Assembly: GCF_041206865.1 (NCBI RefSeq)
Contig: NZ_JBGEDP010000003.1
Location: 1 to 64,000 of the forward strand
DNA from: Mycobacterium sp. HUMS_12744610
Lineage (GTDB): Bacteria > Actinomycetota > Actinomycetes > Mycobacteriales > Mycobacteriaceae
Direction of reading: 5' to 3'
Length of the DNA: 64,000 bases
Positions 1 to 6,789 of the stretch are shown in pieces (positions within the stretch are counted from its first letter, which is position 1; every line of letters starts with the position of its first letter). The translations under genes and the position numbers were made by a program. The notes under the pieces were generated by a model. It was not told the origin of the DNA and searched no databases. It saw nothing but the letters and a program-made list of their open reading frames with translations.

Positions 1-350
1 TCGCCGGCTGCGCCGGCTCCTCCTACCGGGCGGGCAAGCCCGCCCGCGAGATGTGCTGTTCGCCAACCGCTTTCGCGGTTGACTCGTATTTTATTGTGCC
101 GCAACATTTTTGGTTATGCGCCGCTGACGCGGCGCTGCTGACAGCTCCTTTATCGTTGTGGCTGAATCGCTTTCGCGATTCAATGAGTGACACGATACGC
201 CGCGCTCCGCGACGGCTGCCTCTTGCCATACTCACGATAGTTACTCCTATTTCGTTGCTATACAATAGCTTTCACTTACCATACCATAACTATGGTTATC
301 CCACAGCCGTTTTAACAGAAGCAGCGTCCCAATTATTGATTATATAATCG
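1..350. repeat. Telomere-like palindrome cluster of a linear replicon
   Basis: Back-to-back palindromes lie at 3-17 (GCCGGC/GCCGGC, loop tgc), 27-46 (CGGGCGGGC/GCCCGCCCG, loop aa), 65-80 (AACCGC/GCGGTT, loop tttc), 118-135 (GCGCCGC/GCGGCGC, loop tgac) and 164-181 (GAATCGC/GCGATTC, loop tttc), with a weaker one at 201-211. The centres at 7-13 (GCTGCGC) and 204-210 (GCTCCGC) match the GCTNCGC motif described for linear-plasmid telomeres of Rhodococcus and relatives. From about 230 to 350 the DNA turns A/T-rich. Packed hairpins at the extreme end are what invertron telomeres look like. I see no coding potential here. The terminal protein attachment cannot be seen in sequence. Confidence 0.72.
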
Positions 351-680
351 GTTTATCACCGGGGACATCCCGACGCGCTCTCCGCTGATCCTTCGTCGCG
401 GCCCGCCCCGGCATCGCATCAAACACCCGACCCCCTGCCGACGCTCACGCGCCGGCCACACCGCGGCACCGAGCCCACCCCGACAACCTCACCCAGCCAC
501 CGGCAGGCCACACCCCACCACGCTTACCGCAGCACCCCACACCCGCTACAGCACCACCAGCCAGCCACCCCATCACACGCCACCGCACCCCACAGGCCAC
601 ACAGCCCACCAGAGACCCCTCGGCCCCCGAACCACCCCAGGTCGCTTAACCCACCCCCGACCCAGCCCACACCAAGCCCA
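351..680. other. C-rich subtelomeric non-coding stretch
   Basis: The plus strand here is dominated by C and A, with few G and T, and is made of short C-runs separated by A (ccca, cacc, acca). No reading frame with ribosome-binding site or recognisable protein was found on either strand. I take it as spacer DNA between the terminal palindromes and the first genes. Confidence 0.5.
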
Positions 681-947
681 CTACCCCGTCACCAACCACG
701 GATTAGCCCGCACCAACAACACATCGGCATGACACGCCAACCCCAACGGACCCGCCGCCGTATCGGCATCAGTCCATGCCTCCAACGACGTCGACATTGT
801 GTCCGTCATTTCTCTCTCCTCGCTAATTGACTCTCCGTACCTTCAACGGACATCTGTTTGATGTCGTTAATGCCGGCCCGCTCCACGTCACGGCCGAATA
901 GACCCAGCGCTGTGGTCTTGGCACGCCAGGCCAATGTGTTTTGCGTC
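681..947 (-). pseudogene. Open frame ending at 681 and cut by the IS3 element
   Basis: On the minus strand a frame is open from the left edge of the IS3-family element to a TAG at 681-683, about 88 codons. It includes LAWRAKTTALGLFGRDVERAG and an internal ATG at 809 preceded by gaggaga. On the other side of the element a minus-strand frame ending around 2474 (containing TEEWVRFLWREVEALRRG) could be the matching upstream part, but the join is not exact and no target duplication was found. Family not recognised. It may instead be a 42-codon gene starting at 809. Confidence 0.3.
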
Positions 948-1024
948 TGACTTCGCGATAGAGATCGGTGTGTCGATCAGACGACATCCGACGGGTTCTC
1001 CGAGCTCTCTTGGAGGATCTGATC

Positions 1025-1369
1025 ATGTCCGAAGCAAACTCTGGTGGCGACCGCTCGCACCGTCGCCCGAAGCGGTTCTTGAGCCCGTCGCAGAAGTACG
1101 AGATATGGCTGCAGCTGGTACGCCAGGAGGTGACGATCGCCGAGGCCGCCGCCAACCATCAGGTGGATCGCACGACGATCATGCGCATCCGCACGATCGC
1201 CAAGGAAGGTGCGCTGGCCGCGCTGGCGGCAGCCAAGCCAGGCGCGGCGGCCCGCCAACGCGACTACGAACTCGATGCCGCCAAGGCCGAGAACGCGCGG
1301 CTGTCCGAGGCACTCAAGGAGATGGCCGTGCGGCTGACGTTGGTCGAGGGAAAAGGGCGCTGGGGCTAA
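1025..1369 (+). CDS. IS3-family OrfA, helix-turn-helix protein
   Basis: A 114-residue basic protein starting at ATG 1025. Residues ~18-65 (LSPSQKYEIWLQ ... TIAEAAANHQVDRTTIMRIR) form the helix-turn-helix typical of IS3 OrfA, which binds the element's ends, followed by a helical stretch that mediates oligomerisation in the family. The frame stops at 1367-1369, shortly after the slippery site, so translation gives either OrfA alone or, after a -1 shift, the OrfAB transposase. A start at 968 is open but lies closer to the inverted repeat and lacks support. Confidence 0.8.
   Translation: MSEANSGGDRSHRRPKRFLSPSQKYEIWLQLVRQEVTIAEAAANHQVDRTTIMRIRTIAKEGALAALAAAKPGAAARQRDYELDAAKAENARLSEALKEMAVRLTLVEGKGRWG
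1348..1354 (+). promoter_or_regulatory. Programmed -1 frameshift heptamer
   Basis: The heptamer G_GGA_AAA is in the OrfA reading phase (codons gag gga aaa) and fits the X_XXY_YYZ rule for tandem tRNA slippage into the -1 frame, which is the OrfB frame. The same heptamer sits at the equivalent position in the second copy (32344-32350), although the sequence around it differs, supporting its functional role. Confidence 0.75.
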
Positions 1370-2445
1370 GTGGCCGAGTCCCACACCGTGTCGACGTGGC
1401 CACCAAGACGGCGCTGTTGGGCTTGCTCGACCAGGCGGTCGATGAAGGTTGGACACTGCGCCAGGCATGCCATGCGTTGGAGCTCGGCGAGCTGCGGGCA
1501 CATCGCTGGATCGCTCGCCGAGCGATCGGCCAGCTGGTCGACAAGATCCCTGGTGGGTCGCCCATGCATGGGCTGCTCGACGAAGAAGTCAGCGAGATCT
1601 TGGCGTTGTTCGACCAGTGGGGCGAGACCGACCGCTCGCACCGCAAGCTTGCTCACCGCGGCTCTTATCTGGGCCGGGTATGGGTGTCACCGTCGAGTGT
1701 TCGTCGGGTCCTGTTCTTGGCGGACAAGCACTTTCGACCACTTCCCAAGCCTGGACGTTCTCAACGCAAGCCCTTCCCGGATTGGGTGGACTACAAGCCG
1801 AACTCGATCTGGATTTACGATACGACGCACTTCACCAGGGCGGGGATGGCAGTGTTGATCATTCAGGATTTGGTCTCGCGCAAGTGGATCACCGAGGTCG
1901 TCTCCGCTGAGGAAACCTCCACCCAGGTCGAGATCGGGTTCACCGACGCGCTCGACATCGAGGGACTCCTGCAGGCCGTTGAGCGACGCGCCGACGGCCT
2001 GGTCGATATCGGCATCGACGACCAGGCCCGGCCGATCCTGCTCGCGGTGTCCGATAACGGTCCCCAGATGACGTCGGGCTCGACGCGGGAGTTCATGGCC
2101 ATGTCTGCGATCGCCCAGCACTTCGGACGCCCCGGAACGCCGACCGATCAAGCCTGGATCGAGAGTTTCAACGGGCACCTCAAGGCCGAGTTCCCGCACC
2201 TGCTCGCGATCGAGGACCCCGCCACCCTGCGCGCCGAACTTGCCGTCACCCGCCAATTCTGGAACGGAGTCCGGTTGCACGCCGGCATCGGCTATGTCAC
2301 GCCCAACGACGAACACGAAGGACGAGGGGAGGCCATCCGCAAAGCACGCCAAGCCGGGCTCGAATCCGCCCGCAACCGCCGACTTGCCTGGCACCGCCAG
2401 CAAAGGCACACTCAACCCATACAGGATCCCGACGATGTTGTCTGA
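1354..2445 (+). CDS. IS3-family OrfB, DDE transposase domain
   Basis: The catalytic half of the transposase, reached by the -1 frameshift. The retroviral-integrase-type DDE core is visible: D in IYDTTHFTRAG, D in AVSDNGPQM, and E in DQAWIESFNGHLK. The frame is open upstream of the slippery site, but that part is the shadow of OrfA. Length and motifs look intact, so the element may still be active. It shares blocks such as LGLSG, RSHRKLAHRGSY and YVTP with the second copy at 32350-33432. Confidence 0.82.
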   Translation, partial: RALGLSGRVPHRVDVATKTALLGLLDQAVDEGWTLRQACHALELGELRAHRWIARRAIGQLVDKIPGGSPMHGLLDEEVSEILALFDQWGETDRSHRKLAHRGSYLGRVWVSPSSVRRVLFLADKHFRPLPKPGRSQRKPFPDWVDYKPNSIWIYDTTHFTRAGMAVLIIQDLVSRKWITEVVSAEETSTQVEIGFTDALDIEGLLQAVERRADGLVDIGIDDQARPILLAVSDNGPQMTSGSTREFMAMSAIAQHFGRPGTPTDQAWIESFNGHLKAEFPHLLAIEDPATLRAELAVTRQFWNGVRLHAGIGYVTPNDEHEGRGEAIRKARQAGLESARNRRLAWHRQQRHTQPIQDPDDVV

Positions 2446-2652
2446 TCAAACGCGAATGTCTATCGCAAAGTCACCAGGACCGAGGCGAGCCCACCCCTGG
2501 CGACCTCGCCGGAGCGCTTCGACTTCTCGCCACAAGAATCGAACCCACTCCTCAGTTGGATACCCGTTGAAGGTAGATCGGAGCAAACATAAATGCCCCA
2601 CAGCACAACTGACGAGCGTTATGGATTTGAGAGTCCACTTGTCGAGCGACTT

Positions 2653-2982
2653 CTACATGCGGTGGACTCCGTCTCCCACGCCTGACCACGCTGTCTTCCA
2701 ACGCCGTGACCGCCTCCACGATGTGGGCGTGCCAGGGTGCACAACGATGACCGAGCGCTCCGGAAGTCCTTCCAGCGCGCTCGCCGAAGTAATCAGTTCA
2801 GCTGTGGGGGACCATAATTCGGCGACCACCAACTGCTCAGTCTGCCGCCGCCACTCGTCCTCGCTGGTCACGATCAGACCGCAGCCACAACGCCCCTGCT
2901 CGCCATCGCCAACCATCCAGTCGCAGTCATGAGCGCTGACAATGGATTCGGTGCGCGTGCGATCGGGTGTGGTGATCGTCAT
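2653..2982 (-). CDS. Small hypothetical protein, operon with the gene upstream
   Basis: A 109-residue protein. The centre contains HDCDWMVGDGEQGRCGCGLIV followed by EDEWRRQTEQLV, resembling the short Cys-containing hypothetical proteins common in mycobacteriophages and mycobacterial plasmids; a CxC pair is visible but not a full zinc ribbon. It starts 16 bases after the end of the gene at 2999-3397, same strand, so the two are probably co-transcribed. The C-terminal ~25 residues are Arg/Trp-rich. Function unknown. The stretch between the IS (2474) and this gene holds nothing else I can support. Confidence 0.5.
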   Translation of the reverse strand: MTITTPDRTRTESIVSAHDCDWMVGDGEQGRCGCGLIVTSEDEWRRQTEQLVVAELWSPTAELITSASALEGLPERSVIVVHPGTPTSWRRSRRWKTAWSGVGDGVHRM

Positions 2983-2998
2983 TGCCCGCCTCGAGTCT

Positions 2999-3397
2999 TT
3001 ACGGGTTGGTTGATGTGAGCACCGTGAGCGCTCGGTCGTAGCTGTGAATCGCGGCGCGCATACTTGTGACCGAGGCTAGGTGCGCCTGCGCGGCGGCGAC
3101 GTGAGATTCAGCAGCTCCCACCGCGGAGTCCGCCATCACTGCGACCGCGGCCCGTAACGATGACAGCGCGTCGAGCAGGTCGGCCGTCGCGCCAGCCTTC
3201 CGTAACTCATTCGTCATCGCTAATGTCCATGTCCGCGGCCCGGCGTAGCGGTCGCTCAAATACGCGACGATCCTGGACTGTGCATCCGGCGGCAACGGAG
3301 CGACAACATCGACGATGACGGCCAGCGCCCCTACTTCCTCGTCGATCTGCTCGTCGACAGATTCGTCACCCGCCGAGCCGCTATCTACTAGCTCCAT
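2999..3397 (-). CDS. Hypothetical helical protein
   Basis: The start at 3397 (MELVDSGSAG) is chosen because AAGGAGGC lies just upstream (plus strand 3403-3412). This gives 132 residues; the longer frame up to 3694 runs through a repeated DNA element and is unlikely to be translated. The protein has an acidic N-terminus (DESVDEQIDEEV), then Ala-rich helices (SSLRAAVAVMADSAVGAAESHVAAAQAHL) that look like a helical bundle. No family recognised. First gene of a probable two-gene operon with 2653-2982. Confidence 0.55.
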   Translation of the reverse strand: MELVDSGSAGDESVDEQIDEEVGALAVIVDVVAPLPPDAQSRIVAYLSDRYAGPRTWTLAMTNELRKAGATADLLDALSSLRAAVAVMADSAVGAAESHVAAAQAHLASVTSMRAAIHSYDRALTVLTSTNP

Positions 3398-3601
3398 GTG
3401 GCGTTGCCTCCTTAATCGGTAGGACATTTCGGATCGATGCAGCCCTGACAGCGCGGCCCGCCCCATCACCGCAACGTCCTCACCTGCAGCATTGACGGCC
3501 AGCAACCTTCTACCGGGTGGCAGTGCCGAGTGCGACGCGACACCGGGGCACAATCGGTGTCCACCCGAGGCTGAATAAGAGTCGCGCGCGCCATGCCCAG
3601 C

Positions 3602-3646
3602 AATGTAAACCCGAGGAGCGACAGTTACCGACAGCCGAAGAAGCGG
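3602..3646. repeat. Repeated element, copy A (GACAGTTACCGACAG core)
   Basis: Bases 3620-3646 match 60579-60605 at 26 of 27 positions (one C/G difference). The adjoining left part, from AATGTAAACCC at 3602, matches 35219-35244 with the same spacing to GACAGTTA (21 of 26). It lies in the ~350-base gap between divergent genes. It may be a promoter or operator (read on the minus strand it gives TAACTGTC then GGGTTTACATT) or a remnant of a recombination site. Confidence 0.6.
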
Positions 3647-3755
3647 GCATACAAGAATTACGATTCGATGCACCGTGCATCGCATTGTGGTCACTGAATG
3701 AGGCCTTCAACCCGTCCGCATAGAAAAAGCCTCGGCGGCCGATAAGACGCGCATC

Positions 3756-4181
3756 TCAGCGGCCCTCGGTCCAAAACTGATTGAGCCGTCCGATTGCCTC
3801 GTCGCGGGTCAGGCCGGCAATATCCTTACGGCTGAGGCCAACTCGGTTGACGAGAAGTGCGGCCACTTCAGCAGGCACCGCCTCGGCGGTTTCTTGAACA
3901 CTCGCCCGCGCCGGGCACTTGTTGTCACGTACCGCGGCCCAGAAAGTGGACTCGTCGACCTGTAACTGATCACGCAAAATATGGGCCCACAGGCGCGGGC
4001 CGTAGGTCTGGCGATTCGGCGGGTGAGAAATGCGAGTCCGAAGGACCCGCCCATCGGGTAGACGGAGTTCGTATGTGATGTGGTGAGTTCCGGTGCGGCC
4101 GAGCGCATCACGGACAGGCGTCCACCCTTCCAGGCGGCAGAAGGCGTCGTGATCCGCCCGAGTGGGTGCGGGCCATGTCAC
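3756..4181 (-). CDS. Putative toxin of a type II toxin-antitoxin pair
   Basis: A 141-residue protein beginning MTWPAPTRADHDAFCRLEGW, with a conserved-looking core GRTGTHHITYELRLPDGRVLRTRISHP. Actinobacterial proteins of this type, as I recall, are annotated as cytotoxic translational repressors of toxin-antitoxin systems. Its ATG overlaps the stop of the gene upstream by four bases (ATGA), so translation is coupled, antitoxin first. The target (probably RNA or ribosome) is inferred from the family label and not visible in the sequence. Confidence 0.6.
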   Translation of the reverse strand: MTWPAPTRADHDAFCRLEGWTPVRDALGRTGTHHITYELRLPDGRVLRTRISHPPNRQTYGPRLWAHILRDQLQVDESTFWAAVRDNKCPARASVQETAEAVPAEVAALLVNRVGLSRKDIAGLTRDEAIGRLNQFWTEGR

Positions 4182-4606
4182 GCCTGGCCTGCCAGTTGTC
4201 CGGCGGTCAGCCAGCTCGAGAGCTCGTCATCGGTAGACACCGCACTGAGTTGCGGAATCCACCAATTATCAGCGTGGTTAGGTGCCGCGTGCAGCCGCTC
4301 AGTCCAGTCGGTCGCGTACTCACGCAGAGCGTCGATCATGTCCGTCGCCGCCTCCGCCAAAGTGGGGCCATCAGCAGAAAGGGGCGTGTTAGGAATGAAG
4401 ATGGACCAGCCGTCAGCTTCGGCGATCACCTCGGGTTGGCGCGCCTGCACCTCGAGGAAACGGCGCAGACGCTCGCCATCGACGAGTGCGAACGCCGCCT
4501 GGTCGCGACGTAGCCCCGCTGGTAGACCGCGCGCCGCCGCGTCGAGCATTTTCCTTAGGTGAGCTCGACCTTCGGTGACGCTGTTGAACCAAGCAGAGGC
4601 TGTCAT
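4178..4606 (-). CDS. Putative antitoxin, autoregulated
   Basis: A 142-residue protein from ATG 4606 (MTASAWFNSVTEG); an ATG six bases earlier (4612) is also possible. The N-terminus resembles a Phd/YefM-like DNA-binding fold (HLRKMLDAAARGLPAGLRRDQAAFALVDGERL). The second half (WSIFIPNTPLSADGPTLAEAATDMIDALREYATDW) resembles HicB-like sensing or binding parts. Three TGTACA hexamers overlap the start codon and are the likely operator. It precedes and overlaps the toxin gene by four bases. Confidence 0.6.
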   Translation of the reverse strand: MTASAWFNSVTEGRAHLRKMLDAAARGLPAGLRRDQAAFALVDGERLRRFLEVQARQPEVIAEADGWSIFIPNTPLSADGPTLAEAATDMIDALREYATDWTERLHAAPNHADNWWIPQLSAVSTDDELSSWLTAGQLAGQA

Positions 4607-4630
4607 GTACATTAGTGTACAGCCTGTACA
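4606..4630. promoter_or_regulatory. Triple TGTACA operator at the antitoxin start
   Basis: TGTACA, a perfect palindromic hexamer, occurs at 4606-4611, 4616-4621 and 4625-4630, that is, at steps of 10 and 9 bases (about one helical turn). The array overlaps the antitoxin start codon and the end of the gene upstream. Such helically phased sites are typical for cooperative autorepression by type II antitoxins. Confidence 0.6.
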
Positions 4631-4640
4631 TGACGCCTTC

Positions 4641-5357
4641 TCATCCGCAATGAGCGGAGGCGACGACCGTGGGCACGAATTCCCGCACCGCCCCACCCGG
4701 CTTTGCCGCGATCGCCCCTGCCGCACCGCGGTTAAAAACCTGGATGCGGCAGCCGAACACAGCTAGATCCTCCTCGGACACCGGCGTATAGCTCGTCAGC
4801 TCGCCGGTGAACGTCACCTGCGTCGCGACAACGAAGTACACCGAATGACCGCGGGCCTGTCCAACGGCCCGCATCGCCGCATCCAGAAACACCACGGTGC
4901 GATCGATACCGCAGTACAGCCCATCGAGGAATACCACAATGGGCTTGCGCTTCCGGGCTTCGTTCACTTGATCACCGAACCGGCCGCCCAACAGCTCCGG
5001 CGCGCCCCCGTGATCGAACGGCTCCACAAAGTGATCGACCGCCGTCCCCAGCACGAAACATTGCTTCTCATCAGCGATCGACCAGCTCTCAACCCACGGG
5101 CATCGCCGCCGAAGATCGGCAGCCATCGATCTCATCAGAGCCGTCTTCCCACCGCCGGTAGTACCGGTAATCAACACGGGGCGTTGGTGATTCAGGTCAA
5201 TCATCAACCGCCGGCGCCGGCGACCGTGGAGGCCAATGGTAATCTTGACGGGCAACAGATGTGGTGCCGCAGTGCGCCGCTTCGCTTCCGGGTAGGGCAT
5301 GTCCGCGTCGCGCGCGAGCTCGCGAGCGGCTTTCTTCCAAGCAGATGAGTCAACCAT
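4641..5357 (-). CDS. FtsK/SpoIIIE-like P-loop ATPase, short form
   Basis: A 238-residue protein. Walker A is GTTGGGKTALMRS at about residues 66-78, and Walker B is IVVFLDGL. The segment VLITGTTGGGKTALMRSMAADL is like the core of FtsK/TraB-type DNA-pumping or coupling ATPases but without the N-terminal membrane domain. The start at ATG 5357 has ggagg upstream; the frame is open to a TTG at 5375. It ends just before the TA operator, on the same strand. It might serve plasmid partition or transfer. Confidence 0.6.
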   Translation of the reverse strand: MVDSSAWKKAARELARDADMPYPEAKRRTAAPHLLPVKITIGLHGRRRRRLMIDLNHQRPVLITGTTGGGKTALMRSMAADLRRRCPWVESWSIADEKQCFVLGTAVDHFVEPFDHGGAPELLGGRFGDQVNEARKRKPIVVFLDGLYCGIDRTVVFLDAAMRAVGQARGHSVYFVVATQVTFTGELTSYTPVSEEDLAVFGCRIQVFNRGAAGAIAAKPGGAVREFVPTVVASAHCG

Positions 5358-5375
5358 GGGGGATTCAGCCTCCAA

Positions 5376-6081
5376 TCAACCGGCGAGCGCGTCCCAGATT
5401 CGCTCTACGCCGTGATCGGTTAGGCGGTACGCATGGCCCAGTGGGTCCTGGTCCCGGAAAGATTATGACTCTCTGATCTGGGCAGTGAGCCGCTAGCATC
5501 GGGATGTCCGCCGTGCGTCGGCGTTGCTGTAAGCATAGCGCCAAGGTGGGACAACCGGCACACGGATCACGGTCCGCGTCGCGGGCACAGGTACGTGATG
5601 ACCTGCTTGCTGGCCGTCGAAAAACTGAGCACCTGATGTCGCACCGTGAAACCTGGGGCCGCAATAGCTGGCGCTACCGATTAGCTGCGTCGGGCGACGA
5701 ATATCCCGAGGTCGAGGCTGATCTCGACACCATCCTTTTCGACGACGATCCGGGAGTTCTGCGCGCCAGTTGCCGACAGATAATCCCGCCGTTGAGTGAC
5801 TCGAGGATTCGTTCTCGTTGTACGGGCGTGCCGGGTTCGGGTTCAACACCGAATTGGACATCGACGCACCTTGGCTCGGCGCCTATTCGATCTGGCAGTG
5901 CGGCCTGCTCCGGGAGCGCCTCCATCGCGATAGCGTAGTCATCGGAGAATGCACAATCGTTCGCGGCGCCAGACGTCGGGATAACTGGCGGGCAACATAA
6001 CGAGGCCGTGTCGCGGGCAGTCGAGGATTATGCATCGAATGGCAGGATCTGATCCTGCCTCTGACGGGGATACTAGGAAAT
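5376..6081. other. Gene-poor spacer with a duplicated gene fragment
   Basis: No frame here has both a plausible start and a recognisable product. A short frame at 5818-6000 plus (GFGFNTELDIDAPWLGAYSIWQ) could be a gene tail. The notable content is the 69-bp segment at 5720-5788 that recurs exactly at 61085-61153. Confidence 0.4.
5720..5788. repeat. 69-bp perfect direct repeat, left copy
   Basis: Identical over 69 bases to 61085-61153, in the same orientation. Read on the minus strand, both copies give DYLSATGAQNSRIVVEKDG, and the frame stays open for a few codons beyond the identity with mostly silent changes. This suggests the tail of a once-coding sequence. Flanks on both sides are unrelated. 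Confidence 0.7.
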
Positions 6082-6555
6082 ATGTCCGAGAAGGAACCTC
6101 ACCGGATTCGAGTGCCGATGCACGCTGCAACGGTACCTTCCGGGCACACCACGATCGCTGTTGAGAACGCGATCACTTTGGCCCGTGCGGTACTTGACTC
6201 AGCACCCGCGCCTTTTTCCCCGAAACTACGCCGCACTCTGTCAGAGGTCGTGTATCGATGCGCGGTCGTGCCTGAGGCCTACGAGAATCCAGAATGGTTA
6301 GCGCTGCGCGATCAAGTCTTGCCGCCCGGCGTCAATCCCCTGCTAGACCTCTTAGGGCAGGTGTTACCGCAAGTCGCCGCGCTGGCCAAGGCAGAACCGA
6401 ATCCTGTGATCGATCAGGCCTTGGCGGAGTTAGGTGATCTACCGGAGAAGCTTCTTGCTAGCTGTCGGGGCGAACCTGTGCCCGCTGCGCTTCAGCGGAT
6501 CTACCTAGTAACGGTGCGTGAGATCCTCCGCCGAGTGCTCGACAGGCCACGATGA
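6082..6555 (+). CDS. Hypothetical protein upstream of the sigma4-nuclease gene
   Basis: A 157-residue protein, ATG at 6082, mostly helical (ITLARAVLDSAPAPFSPKLRRTLSEVV, NPLLDLLGQVLPQVAALAKAEPNPVIDQALAELGDLPEKLL). No catalytic motif, membrane segment or Cys cluster. Same strand as the sigma4-nuclease gene but separated by ~230 bases carrying the CGTGAGA sites, so it may be a partner or be unrelated. Family not recognised. Confidence 0.55.
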   Translation: MSEKEPHRIRVPMHAATVPSGHTTIAVENAITLARAVLDSAPAPFSPKLRRTLSEVVYRCAVVPEAYENPEWLALRDQVLPPGVNPLLDLLGQVLPQVAALAKAEPNPVIDQALAELGDLPEKLLASCRGEPVPAALQRIYLVTVREILRRVLDRPR

Positions 6556-6589
6556 AGAACTCCGGCAGCAGCTTGGGCTTGGCCACTCG

Positions 6590-6722
6590 ACGTGAGATTT
6601 GGGCGCTCTCAATGAGACTCCACACGTATTGTAGGTTCTCACGCTCGACGTCATTTGCCCGACCGCCTGACCTTGATATCCGAACCGTCTCACGTCGACC
6701 GCATGCAGCCTTCGTCTCACGT
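6590..6722. promoter_or_regulatory. CGTGAGA site cluster upstream of the sigma4-nuclease gene
   Basis: The motif (A)CGTGAGA occurs at 6590-6600 and inverted at 6636-6643, 6686-6695 and 6713-6722 (the last two are identical CGTCTCACGT, 27 bases apart). TGTAGGTTCTCACG at 6630-6643 is a perfect inverted match to 8090-8103, beyond the gene. Such sites around a gene for a DNA-binding nuclease could be its operators or element ends. Confidence 0.5.
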
Positions 6723-6789
6723 AAGGGCTTTGACTCCCGCATTTTGCGCGGCCCTCTCATGTCGGAAGTCGCCGTTACCGTTTGATGCT

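Larger units (their letters stand above)
948..2473 (+). mobile_element. IS3-family insertion sequence, copy 1
   Basis: The ends are imperfect inverted repeats: TGACTTCGCGATAGA at 948-962 and, as reverse complement, TGACTTTGCGATAGA at 2459-2473. Inside are two overlapping frames, OrfA and OrfB, joined by a -1 slippery heptamer, the usual IS3 layout. It is related to but not identical with the element at 31959-33461. No target-site duplication is evident, so the ends could be off by a few bases. Confidence 0.82.

Noticed and set aside
51..347. Open frames on both strands through the first 350 bases
   Set aside because: They run through the palindromes, have no ribosome-binding site and no protein-like composition; the DNA is better explained as a telomere.
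948..2473. Target-site duplication for the first IS3 element
   Set aside because: No matching flanking bases were found on either side at any reasonable choice of ends.
2999..3694. Longer 231-residue version of the gene at 2999-3397
   Set aside because: The extra part reads through a repeated DNA element and an unrelated spacer, while the start at 3397 has a strong ribosome-binding site.
5818..6000. 60-codon plus-strand gene
   Set aside because: Protein-like in places but without start signal or family; could be a gene tail, not enough support for a separate call.
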